NCBI RefSeq assembly: GCF_028502605.1
Contig: NW_026611594.1
Coordinates: 203,501-267,500, forward strand
Length of the DNA stretch: 64,000 bases
DNA from: Trichoderma breve
Lineage: Eukaryota > Ascomycota > Sordariomycetes > Hypocreales > Hypocreaceae
Direction: 5' to 3'
Shown: positions 1-14,333 of the stretch, in pieces
How positions within the stretch are numbered: the stretch's first letter is position 1
Layout of the letters: every line of letters begins with the position of its first letter
Notes under the pieces: generated by a model
Database searches by the model: none
Told to the model about the DNA's origin: nothing
What the model saw: only the letters and a program-made list of their open reading frames with translations
Made by a program: the position numbers and the translations under genes

Positions 1-363
1 CTTATGCTTGTCGGCGAATCTGTGGGCGAATTCAATGGCCAGCTGCGATTTTCCAACACCACCAAGCCCCACGAGCGCCACTCGACCGGCGGGCTCCAAG
101 CAGTGCGCAGAAATTTTGTCGAGCATGTCTCCTCGGTTGACGAAATCGGGGTCACGAGGAAAAGGGATCAACTGAGAAAGCGGTGGTGGAGTTTCTCGTC
201 GTTCTGTTAGACACACAGTAATTAGCCCATTAGCCCGGATTCGTCTCTGAATGGCATCGATCATAGTACCCTGGGGGTAGTTGTGCACATTGTTAATATC
301 GCCTTGATGGATCGTGGCATTATCGCCAAAAGTGTTGTTGTCAATACGGCGAGAATTTGACAT
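1..363 (-). CDS. NB-ARC NLR-type protein, N-terminal part (cut by the window edge)
   Basis: The reading frame is open from an ATG at 363 to the left edge, so only about 121 residues are seen. It holds a classic P-loop, GLGGVGKSQLAIE, at about residues 98-110, preceded by the IPFPRDPDFVNRGD stretch that typically leads into NB-ARC domains of fungal TPR-type NLRs. The family acts as a nucleotide-dependent switch in self/non-self or pathogen responses. The extreme N-terminus (residues about 8-25) is Asn/Gly-rich with a TFGDNATIHQGDI motif of the sort found at the ends of fungal NLRs, where short amyloid signalling motifs sit; that role is inferred. The sensor repeats would lie outside the window. 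No intron is needed in the visible part. Confidence 0.85.
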   Translation of the reverse strand, partial: MSNSRRIDNNTFGDNATIHQGDINNVHNYPQGTMIDAIQRRIRANGLITVCLTERRETPPPLSQLIPFPRDPDFVNRGDMLDKISAHCLEPAGRVALVGLGGVGKSQLAIEFAHRFADKHK

Positions 364-1292
364 GGTTCAAGCTAAATGCGCTCTTCTAAGTTGAAAGACT
401 CGGAAACAGATGAGATCAAGGTGTTGATAGAATTATTCGAGATGAAGCGTTGGGCACAGCCTTGGGCTTCAATCTTTCAGAACTCGCTTAGCCCCTCTCC
501 TTGCAAGGCAACCAATAAACAGTCTTGATTATATAACTCATTCCATTTACAGAAGATATATAGTAAGACGGTAATTCTCATCTGATATTCTGTTCATCTG
601 TTCTAAAATATCATATAAATAGCCGGATGTCATATGCTTAGCGTCCGTCTTTTAGTTCTCAGCCAAAGCGTGTGATGCATCCCTGCCATTTTATGAATCA
701 GCTTAAGAATCAAAGCGGAGTTATTAAATCGAGATCGATGGATTAGGTTGATTATATAGCAGTTGAAAATACAGTCTCGACAATATTGAGCTGTTTACTT
801 GGGTTGCGTCAAAGAAAAGATACGGAGATAACATGGAGTGCGTGAAGAGAGGAAAGATGATACTGACAGCAGGGAAAGGAACGAGATGAAAAGCGCCGTG
901 TATTATCGCTTTTGTTTATGTAGAACATGAATAGATTAGTAGGATAGGCGGTATACACTGGTTACTGTGCTTCTTTACGTTCTTTTAGCATTAGACAGAG
1001 GCAATGTAGAGATATACCGAGTGTTAGCTTCTTACTACCACAGCTGTTGCACCTAGAACCAACACGCTTTTTTTATGGACGTAATTCCATTCAGTGCAGA
1101 TACAGAGGCAACTGTCTCCATCTCAGACCAAGCAGCTATAAAAGAAACCTCGTTTTGACTAGACAAATGCCTCCTACCGAATCCATCAATGCGGCATGAC
1201 TCAAACAAACGATCGCTATCAACCTGCCAATGTGTATCACATATAATACAATAACGAAAGGGGGTGGATGAAATTCTTCAAAGAGCATGAGA
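364..1292. other. Intergenic: promoter of the NLR and 3' flank of the next gene
   Basis: AT-rich stretch with no open frame that looks coding. The right side carries the 3' end of the cysteine-motif gene, the left side the promoter of the NLR. No tRNA, repeat or clear regulatory box was recognised. Confidence 0.6.
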
Positions 1293-2848
1293 TCAAGCCT
1301 GTGTAATGACATCTGGAACTCCCAATTCGACGCTCTCCTCCAGCATGGCTACTCCGTGCGGCACCTTGAGCGGAGATGGAGGAAACCGTTCACTCAATAC
1401 AGCAGTCGATGCGGCACTTGTTGCTTCGTGGGATGATTCGTCGACGCTCAACTCACGAAGGTGGCCATTTGCCGGCGTTTGCGGAACTGCCGATTCGGAG
1501 AGTAGCATGTCAATTTGACTGGAAGAAGCCTTTTCCGAGGGAGTGGAACTACTTGCAGGTTAGCTGCTTCACAAGAACGAGATACTGTTCTTAAATCTAG
1601 CTACTCACCAGCCGATATCATCGATGCGGTCATCAGTCTCATTCAAGTGAATCACTGGCGATGGCGGAGGTGTCCATTGTTGTGGATCAAACGTGCTGGA
1701 TCCAGTAGCCTCTGCAAGCACATCCAGATTCTCGCACTTGGGGGAGTATTTTAAATGCACAGAGACGTTGCCTGATGCTTTGGGCGTCAGAGACCAGTCA
1801 AAATCAGCATCGTACTCTTCGATCTCGGTGTCATCCCCTTGCCTTGTCCACAAACGGCGCCCACGAGCTATCTGGGCGTCGATCCAATCCGTGGCACTCA
1901 TAGTTGATGCGTGTGAATCATGCGTAGAGTGAGCGGGTGAAGATTGAGGCTATCATAGCAATATTAATCACAACTGCTGTAAAGGTATGTATACGCTAAT
2001 GGAACTTACCAGAGGCACCGGACGGCAGCCAATGTTCGTGAGCACGTTTGCATCAACGACAGGTCGCTGGCCAAGGAGATGGAAGCTGTAGCCTGCTGCT
2101 GCAGTCGGGGGCACTTCGCCATCGGCAACAGCGTTGAGGCTTAGAAATGCACGGTCTGCACAGCCAGGACGACAGCTTTGGCATACTCGGTACTGGCACT
2201 CCTCTTGCGGAGTGCACAACCATGGCTTCTGGAATCCAATGTTACATGAAGCGCTGTCTAGCCCATACGGCTCAGCGAGGCGACTGAGTATCGCGGCGCT
2301 ATTCTTGCGAACCTTGTCTCGCTGAATAACGAGCTGGACCTGGGATACCAGTCAGTACCTAGCAAACGATTAGAACGGTCTCTAGGGGTAATGCGTACAT
2401 TTTCGCGCTGCCTGAGGATATGAGCCACCTGGTCAGGGTGATACTGTGCAAGCTGCTCCTGGCTGATCTCCTGAAAGAAACTGAGCCGGTCTTCGCGAAC
2501 AGCAGGGCTCCTCTTTCGAATACCCATCATTGGAGTCAACTGACTACCGAGCTGGTCCATGCTGATCTAGTTGCGGTCACAGTTAGCATTTTTTTCCGCG
2601 GTAGTTCGTCAGCACAAACGGCGAGTTTCGTCGCGTCTTCGTTGCCATACAAAGTCTCCTCTCGCCACGGCGTGTTCTATCAAGTCCTCTCTATCCTGCG
2701 TACACTGGTAGAGCCACCCAGAAGGTCCAGGATAGTGACAGTTGGAACAGAGAAGACTTGGGCTGTAGATTCTCGTCATGGTGGCGTGGGTGCATTGCGG
2801 CTCGAAGACTGGGCGCCTGTGCAAGCCCGAAGGAAAGCGATGATACAT
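1293..2848 (-). CDS. Conserved fungal protein of unknown function with Cys motifs
   Basis: Five exons on the minus strand: 2651-2848, 2399-2566, 2010-2339, 1609-1949 and 1293-1548. They join in frame (phases 0,0,0,2) to 430 residues. The N-terminal part has a CxxC pair (C34, C37) followed by PGPSGWLYQCTQDRE. The middle exon has a second cluster, CQYRVCQSCRPGC (about residues 170-182), followed by a Leu/Ala-rich stretch. Exon 2 is Arg/Gln-rich and helical (SFFQEISQEQLAQYHPDQ). The C-terminus is Ser/Thr/Pro-rich. I recognise the style as a conserved Pezizomycotina protein with no assigned role; the paired Cys clusters suggest metal binding, which is inference. No signal peptide or membrane segment is seen. 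The start is the ATG at 2848; an upstream exon cannot be excluded. Confidence 0.8.
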
Positions 2849-5800
2849 GATTGACGGGTGTTTGATCTCCTGTTTGAAGCAGAGATGGGCTATCGTGAAG
2901 CTGTTGTCGACTCCAAAACGGGATAAGCAGGCGATGCTCGGGCGATGCTCAGGGGCTTGAATCCAGAGCTGGGTAAGTCCTAACGATGTTGGCGAAGAAT
3001 GATGGCGAGATTTAGGACGATGGAGAGGCCAAATATTGGACTATTGGGGAGTGAAAAGATGAAGATTTTTTTCTTTTTCCTCAGTCTGGACGAGACAGGC
3101 ATCTGAAGGAAGGGACCTGAAAGTTTTGCAGGCAGGCGGTGCCGGTGCGTGACTGACTGCCAGTGCCAAACAGCTGCCCGCCATTGTAGTGCTGGAGGCT
3201 CAACTGAGGCTGCCCTGTTGTTAGTGATTGACGCCCATGATTTAGGTGCTGGTCAAGATGCTGATAGCAGCTTGAAGGTTCCATCTGATAAGAGATCCAT
3301 GGATGACATGAAGCCAAGTTGATCCATCAAATTGTTCAAAGGATACGGAGTACAAAGCCCTGAATTGGATTAGCACCTCCATGATGAGGCTTCATTGTCA
3401 AGTGAATGGACAAGACAGCTGGTCTTATACTAGATAATGTTGACAATATGGCATTGACCTGAGCTGAGGTTTGCTTGAGCTACATGAGAAAGGGCTGAAA
3501 CATTCGAGACAATTGTGTTGCAGTGTATCATAAGTCATCAATGTCCATGTGCCCAGGCAGCTATCATTGTTTGTCAAACCACAGTCACAGAGACGGCATC
3601 CAGAGACCGACCGCAATATAACAGTCTCTCTATTGGCCAGCAGAATGCAAAAACCACCACAGCCATTCATTATTCAACCAATATTATTCGATACATTCAT
3701 ATATTGATCCAGCATGTATCACCTGTACGAGCGTGCACTAGCCTGCATAACAGTCAATATCGGCCAATGAACGCGCGCAAATGCCGTTTGTTATCGGTCC
3801 TCCACACGACACCGCCTGCGGACCCAATAGGAACGCCAACAGCTGCAGCTCCCCAAAACAAACAAAAACTTGTGCACTGCATCTCACGGGAGCAGCCATG
3901 CCGCCACCCAGGCACGGCACGGTAGTGTATACAGTACAGTACCTAGGGGGAGAAGAGGCGAACGATTGATTGCTTACAGGAACAGGCACAGGCACAGGAA
4001 CGGGAACAAGCAAACTTGATCGGGAGTGAGGCGCTGCCACAGTCATCATCGCTCATCTCATCTGCACCATGCACGACAGACACGCGCGTGGCACGGCACA
4101 GCCAGCCCAAGGTTAGCCAGCCATGCAATCTCGGGTCCCCCCAGCCTCCAGCCTCCATCTCCATCTTATATCGTATCAAAAATCTTCGTGGTTGCTGTGG
4201 AGAAGGGAAATCAACCAAAGACGGTGCCGTCAATAACCCTCGCAGGGGCCGCAAAAGCGCGCGACTCCAGCCAATGGCGGCCGCTGCTGAGCAACAACAC
4301 CACGACAAAGCAAAGACAACCTTGACCTTGCCAATGATGCTACCGCACGCCTCGTACAACTAGTGCAGTCCGTCCAGGTAGCGGCCGGCCGTGCCTTGGG
4401 CTTGCTTGGGGCCTGCTCGGGGCCTGGCAACCTTGCGACAGGCCTTGGACAGGCCTTGCCTCTCATCATCTCAACCCCCTGCCTCTCGTGCGTCTTAGCC
4501 TCGACCCAACACTCCAATCGCCAGCCCGGAGCCGCCCACATTTCGCCCACACTCGCCCACTTTCAGCCAGCAACGAGCAGCGGGAGCTTCAGGTCGCGAC
4601 TCGACCGAACGCTGCGCTGCCCGATCGTGCGACCCCATCCGCTTTCCCAGCCTTTTTTCTCACCTCCCAGCTCCCAGCTCCCAGCTCCGGGCTCCAGCTC
4701 AGCCCAAAAGCTTGCTTGCAGGTGCGGAAAACTGGAACCGCGCTGCCAGACGCGTCTCTTGATTCGGCCGCCGCGCACCCACCCGATGCCCAAAGCAGAC
4801 ACAAGTTTATTAGGTGCCATCGGTCGGATTACAGGAAATACGGGGGGATTCTCAGGTACGAAAGCTGTGGCTCCGGCCGTCTGTGTTCGAGGGTCGAGGT
4901 CGAAGCTGTGCCTGCACTCGTAGTTACGGAGTACGGAGTACTGTAGCGCCAGTCCAGCACGAGTACAATCCCGTCGAGCATCCCGTACTCATCGGTACCT
5001 ACCCTTTGCCTATACGTCCCGTCGTGGCACAAGTACCCCCGTGTGGTCTGTCTGTACCTTACCTGCCTCATCTCATCTCTCTCGCTCGACCTAGACAGGT
5101 ACGAGGTACCGGCGTCATCCTTCCCGCCCAGCCTCTCTCATTCAATCTCCTCTGCGCTTCTTCACTCTTCAATCTCACTCCCTCGCGCGCTCCCTCTCTC
5201 GCCTCTCTCCCTTCTTCCCACTCCCTTCGGGGCCGCTGAGAAGAATCGAAACGAGAATCCCCCGGCACAATCGTCTTTGCCCCAGGACAAACCACGTTGA
5301 GTTCCCGTGAACGCTGCTGCTTGAACCGGTAAGTTTTGGCATTGAGGCCGCTTTTTGTTGTTTGTTTTGTTTTGTTTGCTTTGCTGTGTGTTGCTGGTAT
5401 CGCCTGTCTTCCTGTCCCTCCCGCAGCTCCCCTCAGGTTCAGGATCGCTTCGTCTTCCCACGCCGTCATCCTAGCGGACGCGACACGGTTGGCAAGGGGG
5501 AGGCGGTTCAAGGGCCCTCCTCAAGTCCCCTTTGCCGAGGCAGCAAGTCCCAAACTGTATGCACTTGCATGCTCAAGAGCTGGATCAGCAAGCCCAGCGG
5601 ACTCCAGACATGTCCAGGGCCCGGGGGGGTTGGGAGACCCACTCAGCGCATCAAGGCTCAGTGTCTCGTCGTGTAAACAAATCCATTGGCCAGGCCCTGT
5701 CACCACGACAGCCTCAATTGCTCCCCAATCTCTCCGCCGCCCGAAGCGTTTGCATCTGCTAATCATCCCGCCGTCGCGTCGTTGGACAGCCAGACCCTCT

Positions 5801-5998
5801 CCGCCCGTCTCATGACGACGTTTTATCCCTGACCAGCCCCACGAGAGCAAAGCTGCACGTCGATTGATCCTGCAACAACATCTCAAGTCGCTTGTCTCTG
5901 CCACTGTTGTTGCCGCCGCCGCTCCCCGTCGCCGACGCCACGATCCCCGATCACGACCACGACTCGACCATAGCGACACCGCCAGCAAAACGAGCACC
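2849..5998. other. Long intergenic region between divergent genes, GC- and pyrimidine-rich on the right
   Basis: About 3.1 kb separates the cysteine-motif gene (-) from the Mpv17-family gene (+). Open frames here (for example 4363-4923) have low-complexity Pro/Ser/Arg composition and no family signature. At 5050-5220 the plus strand is strongly CT-rich, which is usual for fungal core promoters. A GTAAGT at about 5330 could be the donor of an intron in the 5' leader of the Mpv17-family gene; this is a suggestion only. Confidence 0.55.
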
Positions 5999-7267
5999 AT
6001 GTCGGTCAAATTCGAGCGGGACACGATCCAGACGCTCCAAGATGCGACCTCGAACGCTCTTCAGCCTTTTCAAAGCGTCACCGCCGACAATGGCCCCATA
6101 GTCCAGAGGTCCATCAAGACGGTCACCGAGAAGACGGTCGATGCGGCCGCCCAGCAGGCTGCTGAGCGCGCCGCCGCTCTCGCCGAAGGTCCCGGACCTA
6201 TTCGAAGGGCCTTCGAGGGCGCCGCTCCTCTTCCCGGTACCAGTGGAAAGCATCCCCTCGCCGAGACTCTCGGCACGGCATTGACAGGAGGAAAGGCCAT
6301 GGCCGGCACCAAGGGCTATCTGGCGGTATGTTTTTTTGGATCCTGGGCGCGCAAACCGAGCGAAGGAGAATGGAGGAGGAAGAAAAGCCACCAGAGATTG
6401 GTAGTGGGTTTGAAATTAGGTTTGGCTAACAGCTGTTTTAGGCCTACATCAAGGAGCTCGAGTCGAACCCTCTGCGCACCAAGATGCTCACTGCCGGTAC
6501 CCTCGCCGGAGCTCAGGAATTCCTCGCCTCGTGGCTGGCCAAGGACCGCAACAAGCATGGCAACTACTTCACCTCGCGCGTGCCCAAGATGGCCGCGTAC
6601 GGTGCCTTGGTCAGCGCTCCCCTGGGCCACTTTCTCATCTGGCTCCTCCAGAAGCTCTTCAAGGGTCGCGTTAGTCTCCGGGCCAAGATCATCCAGATCG
6701 TGGTCAGCAACCTGGTGGTATGTGCTCAACCAATCTAATAAGCGAATTGCTTGCTCTACTCCCTCATGACATCATTCATGCTAACTCGTTCATGCTTAGA
6801 TTGCGCCTATCCAGAACAGCATCTACCTGGTCGCCATGGCTCTCATTGCCGGCGCTCGTACGTTCCACCAGGTTCGCGCCACCGTCAAGGTTGGCTTCTG
6901 GAGAGTCATGCGCATCTCGTGGCTCACCTCCCCCATCTGCCTGGCCTTTGCCCAGCAGTTCCTCCCTGACGAGCTCTGGGTTCCCTTCTTCAACTTGGTC
7001 TCCTTTGTCATTGGCACTTACATCAACACCCTCACCAAGAAGAAGCGTCTCGCCGCCCTGCGCAAGAAGCACTACGGTGACAGCCGCGAGACTCGCCCTC
7101 CTTACGGCGACAGCCGTGACAACCGTCCTCCTTATGGCGATAGCCGTGACAACCGCCCACCCTACGGTGACAGCCGTGATAACCGACCTCCCCAGATGGG
7201 TCGCCCCGGTCCCGAGGATTATCCCCCTCCTCCTACCAACATTGGCGGACACAACCCCCAATACTAA
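5999..7267 (+). CDS. Mpv17/PMP22-family integral membrane protein
   Basis: Three exons, 5999-6325, 6442-6717 and 6800-7267, all phase 0, give 356 residues. The Mpv17/PMP22 core (membrane proteins of peroxisomes, mitochondria or vacuoles with about four transmembrane segments) occupies roughly residues 110-290: PLRTKMLTAGTLAGAQEF, hydrophobic segments around LVSAPLGHFLIWLL and IYLVAMALIAGA, and FFNLVSFVIGTYIN. A hydrophilic Ala-rich head of about 100 residues precedes it. The tail carries four perfect-length copies of a decapeptide, YGDSR(D/E)(N/T)RPP, and then a Pro-rich end. Both additions make it longer than the usual 180-250 residues. The open frame extends upstream of the ATG at 5999 but with Arg/Ser-rich composition unlike the family, so the ATG at 5999 was chosen. 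Confidence 0.88.
7073..7192 (+). repeat. Four tandem 30-bp coding repeats
   Basis: Four consecutive 30-bp units encode YGDSR(D/E)(N/T)RPP in the cytosolic tail of the Mpv17-family protein. The units differ mostly at third positions, so the peptide is held more constant than the DNA. Confidence 0.9.
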
Positions 7268-8129
7268 AGACAACTGGGACCTAAAGGCCTACAATGATAC
7301 CCTGGCGGCGGAACATGCGCTGGAGTACTCTCCCCTTCTAAGGCAGCCAGGTAATTTTAAAAAAACAACCATAATCTGAAGTGTGGCGGAAGATGTTAAG
7401 CCATTTGTTCCCTCGCGTAATAATTGGCAAAGGACGCGAGAGAAGGGAGCACGAATTTTTCTAAATGAGAAAAATTGCCAGTGAGAGCTTTTGTTTTCGT
7501 CTCGACGACATGATTTTTGTCTTTGGAGGCTCCATGTGTCAAAATGAACTGCTCCTCTTCTTCTCCGAGGAGAGATATGATGCAATGAATGGGAGGTATT
7601 TGAGTTGGAAAGGTGGCTTTTGGGGGGGAGGGCAACGCGATGTTTGTTAGTAATGACTTGGTTAGATGCTCCCTGTATAAATGTTTGATTTTTTGACGTT
7701 TTTTGTCTCTTTTTTTTTTTGGTCCGCACATGTATTTGTCCTCTTTGTTCTTCTTTTCCCTGTTAATGTCGTGTATCAAGGTAGATAGAGTCCGTCTGGG
7801 CGTGCCGTCTATATACTTTGACGTAAATTGAGGTTGTTGTAATGTTCTTGAGTCGTGTATTTGGCGTGACGATGTGACGATGTGCAGACTGAGTTGTTAT
7901 TGACTTCCAGCATGCAGATTCATGTCTTTTCCATGATAGACACAGAGATTCCTGAATCATAATGGCGTGGTTGGTTCGTCTTTAAGGTGACCAACTCTCA
8001 TGCCCCTTAAGCTAGTCATCGACTCGACTGGTTCGACTCAGGAACATTGTGGTTCAGCGGCTGTTTGCACATCGTCTCTTGGGAGTTTGAGTAGTCATAT
8101 CCTGGAGATTAACCCCTTTACCAGCCTCC
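7268..8129. other. Intergenic between converging genes
   Basis: 3' flanks of the Mpv17-family gene and of the VPS22 gene. T-rich, including a run of ten or more T at about 7711. No gene or RNA recognised. Confidence 0.6.
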
Positions 8130-8912
8130 TCAGACACCCGCCTCGCCGTCCGTACCGGCATCAGCCATGACACCAGGGCTCCAGTACTCCCACTCGCCCT
8201 TGGTCTGCTTGTCCACCCACAGCATCCCACCGGCCATCAGATCGTCGATAACCGTTTTGCATCTGGCTTCGTCCCAGCCGAGGTTGTCCCGCAACATGCC
8301 CACGCTCACGTACCCCAAGACCTGCGCTGCCTCCACGACAGCAGCCTGGTCGGTGCTCAGCTCACGCGGCACGCTACGCACGTACTCCTTGCGGCCGACA
8401 GTAACAACAGCATAACTACCAAGAGGCTTGAGCGTCTCGACAGCGCGACGCACGTCGTCGTCACTGATCGAATCCGCGCCCTCCATACGACCCTTGGACA
8501 CGCGCTCACGCAGCTCCGAAAGACCAATCAAACCCCCATTCTCGGCTCGCGTCGCACCGCAAACCTCTACAATGCGCACCGCCAGCTCAAAGTAAAAGTC
8601 ATTAACCGTCTTTCCTAGGAGCTGCGCCCAGACGGAGTTCCCGGAGCCGCTGCTGTGGTTGTTTGACGAGGCGAGGGGGTCGACGCCGATGGCGGAGCAC
8701 ATGCGTGCGAATTGGGCGCGGAACGAGGGGTCGGAGCGTATGTCCTTTGCGTGGGTCTGGGCGAACTGCTGGAGGAGGGAGCGGAAGACGGCGAGCTGGG
8801 TCTCGAGGGCTTGGGCGTTTGTTGCGCGGAGGGAGGAGCCGTGGGAGGCGAATTGGCGGGAGGTGATGCGGGAGCGGTCGAAGGCGGCGATGCCGACGCC
8901 TTTGCGGGACAT
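8130..8912 (-). CDS. SNF8: ESCRT-II subunit VPS22/SNF8 (EAP30 family)
   Basis: A single-exon frame of 260 residues from the ATG at 8912. ESCRT-II (VPS22, VPS25, VPS36) acts at the endosome surface in sorting ubiquitinated membrane proteins into multivesicular bodies. Family features visible: the start MSRKGVGIAAFDR, an N-terminal helical hairpin (about 15-75, ALETQLAVFRSLLQQFA), the RAQFARMCSAIGVDPLAS segment, FYFELAVRIVEVC, then two winged-helix modules with LKPLGSYAVVTVGRKEYVRSVP and LGWDEARCKTVIDDL near the end. The length fits fungal VPS22 (yeast is 233). The frame is open upstream to 9137 but that extension is simple Leu/Ser/His sequence, so it is read as 5' leader. Confidence 0.95.
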   Translation of the reverse strand: MSRKGVGIAAFDRSRITSRQFASHGSSLRATNAQALETQLAVFRSLLQQFAQTHAKDIRSDPSFRAQFARMCSAIGVDPLASSNNHSSGSGNSVWAQLLGKTVNDFYFELAVRIVEVCGATRAENGGLIGLSELRERVSKGRMEGADSISDDDVRRAVETLKPLGSYAVVTVGRKEYVRSVPRELSTDQAAVVEAAQVLGYVSVGMLRDNLGWDEARCKTVIDDLMAGGMLWVDKQTKGEWEYWSPGVMADAGTDGEAGV

Positions 8913-10000
8913 GGTGGTGATGGTGATGGACGGTGGATGATAGTGATGATGATGACGTTGATGGAGGGAGTTGTAGGTAGTTAGATGGAGGGAGATGGAG
9001 GAGGAGTTTGAAAGATAAGAGTAAACGGTGAAGGAAGAAGGAGAAGAGGAATAAGTATAAAGATGGAAGAGTGATGATAAAAGGTTATAAAGAGGAGAGA
9101 GAGAAAGGGTGAGGCTCAAGTTGAGGTTGAGTTTCAATAGGGAGGTTCCGATTTGGAGGGGCGGCAGTCAGCGGGGCTGCCAAGGCGGCGAGGGTGCCGA
9201 GAGAGCTGAAGGTACAGGTACCTACATACATGCACCACTAACGGGGGGTGCTATAAATTGCACAGCATAACTAACAGCTTAGATGGGAGTTTCAGTAATG
9301 AATGATTGATGAATTGGATAAGATATTCAAGTGGGATTTTGTGTTTGGGTAAATGAAGTGATGGAGTTGTGCACAGGTGAGTTCCTGTTGCTTGAAGCAA
9401 ATTGTATAAACGGCTATATTAGTGTACTTAAGCTTTAGTGATTATACTGTGGCGTGGCATAACTTTGATCTTGAAAGCATCACAACAGGACATGAGAGAT
9501 GCAGCCATTTAGCAATACTTGAACACAGTGATAGCCACATGTGAAATGATAGATTTTACCTTATTTATACCAGAGCTAGATGTATCATGCTCACCTTGTT
9601 GGTTTAAACCCAACCACATCCTCAGATATGCAGGGTAGCCACTCTCCTCATGTCAATGCATCATCAAACTCAACAGCACAACCATCATAAGCAAAATCGT
9701 CAAATTGGATTCTACAAGGCTTTCGCGCCCCTAATGAAAAAAAAAAAAAAAAAAGGCATTGTTACCAGCCATTCCCATCCCTATCCATTGTTCTCTTCAT
9801 CCCGTAATGACCGTCATATTAACCCTCTATCCCAGCGTCCATCATGGAAATTTCAAAAAATAAAAAAGTCGTAAAAGCCCACTCCCTGGGCGGCCAAGTT
9901 TCCGTTTCTTTTCAATAAACGGAGTCTAGTTTCTATCCTCAAGCAAAACAACAAATTGTGACATGTTTGACGTGTCAGATGAGTCTTCTTTTTCCCTTCC
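8913..10000. other. Intergenic: VPS22 promoter and 3' flank of the Hsp40 gene
   Basis: The first 200 bases are a purine/GAT-rich leader of VPS22. A run of 18 A lies at about 9738. No gene is recognised. Confidence 0.6.
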
Positions 10001-11462
10001 TTACTGTGTGGCGCATTGTGTCTGGCCTTCGCCCTCGTCGTCGTCTTCCCATTCGTTGCCGAATCGAGGATCGCCTTGATCAGCACCCATCTACGTTTCC
10101 AAGTTAGCTTCTCTCATGTTATAGCAATTGTGGGGTATAGTGTATGCTCACCTCTTCAATGTCAGCGCCGTCTTCATATTCGACCTCGTCAATCTCCTCA
10201 GCCTCCACAGCTGGCAGTGGTGGTGGCAGCATCTTCGCCAATGCCTCATAGGCAGACTCATCCTTCAGCCAGTCGTCCTCGGGGAACTCGACCTTGACCA
10301 GGAGATACAAGTCTCCCCTGGCGTCGCCCCTCTTCATGGGCATACCCTCTCCAGGGATCTTGATGCAGTCCACTGGCTTCAGAACCTTGCCCCGCGGTCG
10401 GTTGAGCTGGATACCCCGGCCGTCGAGGTGTTTCAGCACTACGCGGTTGAATCCGATGAGGGCCTCGCTCAGGGAAACAGTCAACTCTGCGGAAAGATCA
10501 TTTCCGAGTCGAGAAAAGACGTCGTGGGGTTCCTCGATAAGGGTGAAGACAATATCTCCGGGTATCTGGTCTGGATACTGATCTGCCTCTCCCTCCAGAA
10601 CGATGCGCTCGCCCTGCATAGATCCCCGGGGAATGTAAATCTCCAGTGCCTTCTTCTCCTGTGTGGTTCGCTTGCCCTTGCACTTCTTGCACCTGTCCTT
10701 CTCCTTGTACACCTTGCCGGAGCCCGTGCAGTGATCGCACAGGACAGTCTCGCGGCGCATCATGCCGGGGCCAATCTGTCGAATGGCCTCGACCATGCCG
10801 TGGCCCTTGCAGCGCTCGCAGGAAGTGGGCTTCGCCTTCTCCTTGCCTCCAGAGCCCTTGCAGACACTGCAGACAACCTGCTTGTTGGCAGAAAACTTGA
10901 CAGTCTTGCCCTTGTATAATTCCTCGAGCGTGACCTTGTATTCCTGCTCCTCGTCGGGTCCCTTTCGGGGTCTCATAGGGCCGCCAGGACCGCCGGGGCC
11001 ACCGGGGCCGCCCATGTTGAATCCGAACATCTGGGACAGGATATCGTTGAGATCGACCTCCGGGCCGCCGGGGCCTCCCCGTGAGCCGTCAAAGGCAGCC
11101 ATGCCATGGGTGTCGTAGAGGTGGCGCTTATCTTCATCGCTGAGGATCTCGTAGGCTCGGCTGGCTTCCTTGAACTTGACCTCGGACTCTTCGCGCTGCT
11201 CCTCGGGTACTTTGTCTGGGTGGTATCTCAGTGCAGCCTATTCAGATTAGCTTGGAACGAAGCGAATAGGATTCGGAGTCGGTGTTGCGGTACCTTGCGA
11301 TAGGCCTTCTTGATCTGATCGGGCGTTGCACCTCTGTCGATTTCGAGGATCTCTGGAAATGGAGAGGTTAGATAAGACAAGAACAGGAAGAGGAGGAAAG
11401 ACAGAAGATGTGTCCAAACGCTCAAACATACCATAGAGATCAATTTCCGCTTCGGAAGCCAT
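10001..11462 (-). CDS. mas5: Type I Hsp40 co-chaperone, Ydj1/Mas5 class, with CAAX end
   Basis: Four exons, 11432-11462, 11294-11352, 10152-11237 and 10001-10090, join to 421 residues. It is an Hsp70 co-chaperone of the cytosol and organelle surfaces. The J domain (about 5-70) has HPD at residues 36-38; a Gly/Phe/Pro-rich linker follows; the zinc region (about 153-230) shows CSVCKGSG, CERCKGHG, CDHCTGSG and CKKCKGKR; two client-binding beta domains follow. The last exon gives an acidic tail ending in CATQ, a CAAX box matching the farnesylation site of Ydj1-type proteins. Without the last intron (10091-10151) translation would end in a ten-residue intron-encoded tail lacking the box. The neighbour upstream, MSE1, is divergent. 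Confidence 0.95.

Positions 11463-14333
<2,871 letters not shown>

Noticed and set aside
4363..4923. 186-codon open frame on the plus strand
   Set aside because: Pro/Ser/Arg-rich low-complexity translation in GC-rich promoter DNA, no family features and overlapping frames of equal quality.
8913..9137. N-terminal extension of VPS22
   Set aside because: Simple Leu/Ser/His sequence; the family start MSRKGVG is at 8912.
9730..9760. Poly-A run as sign of a retroposed element
   Set aside because: No target-site duplication, no element body and no coding remnant beside it.
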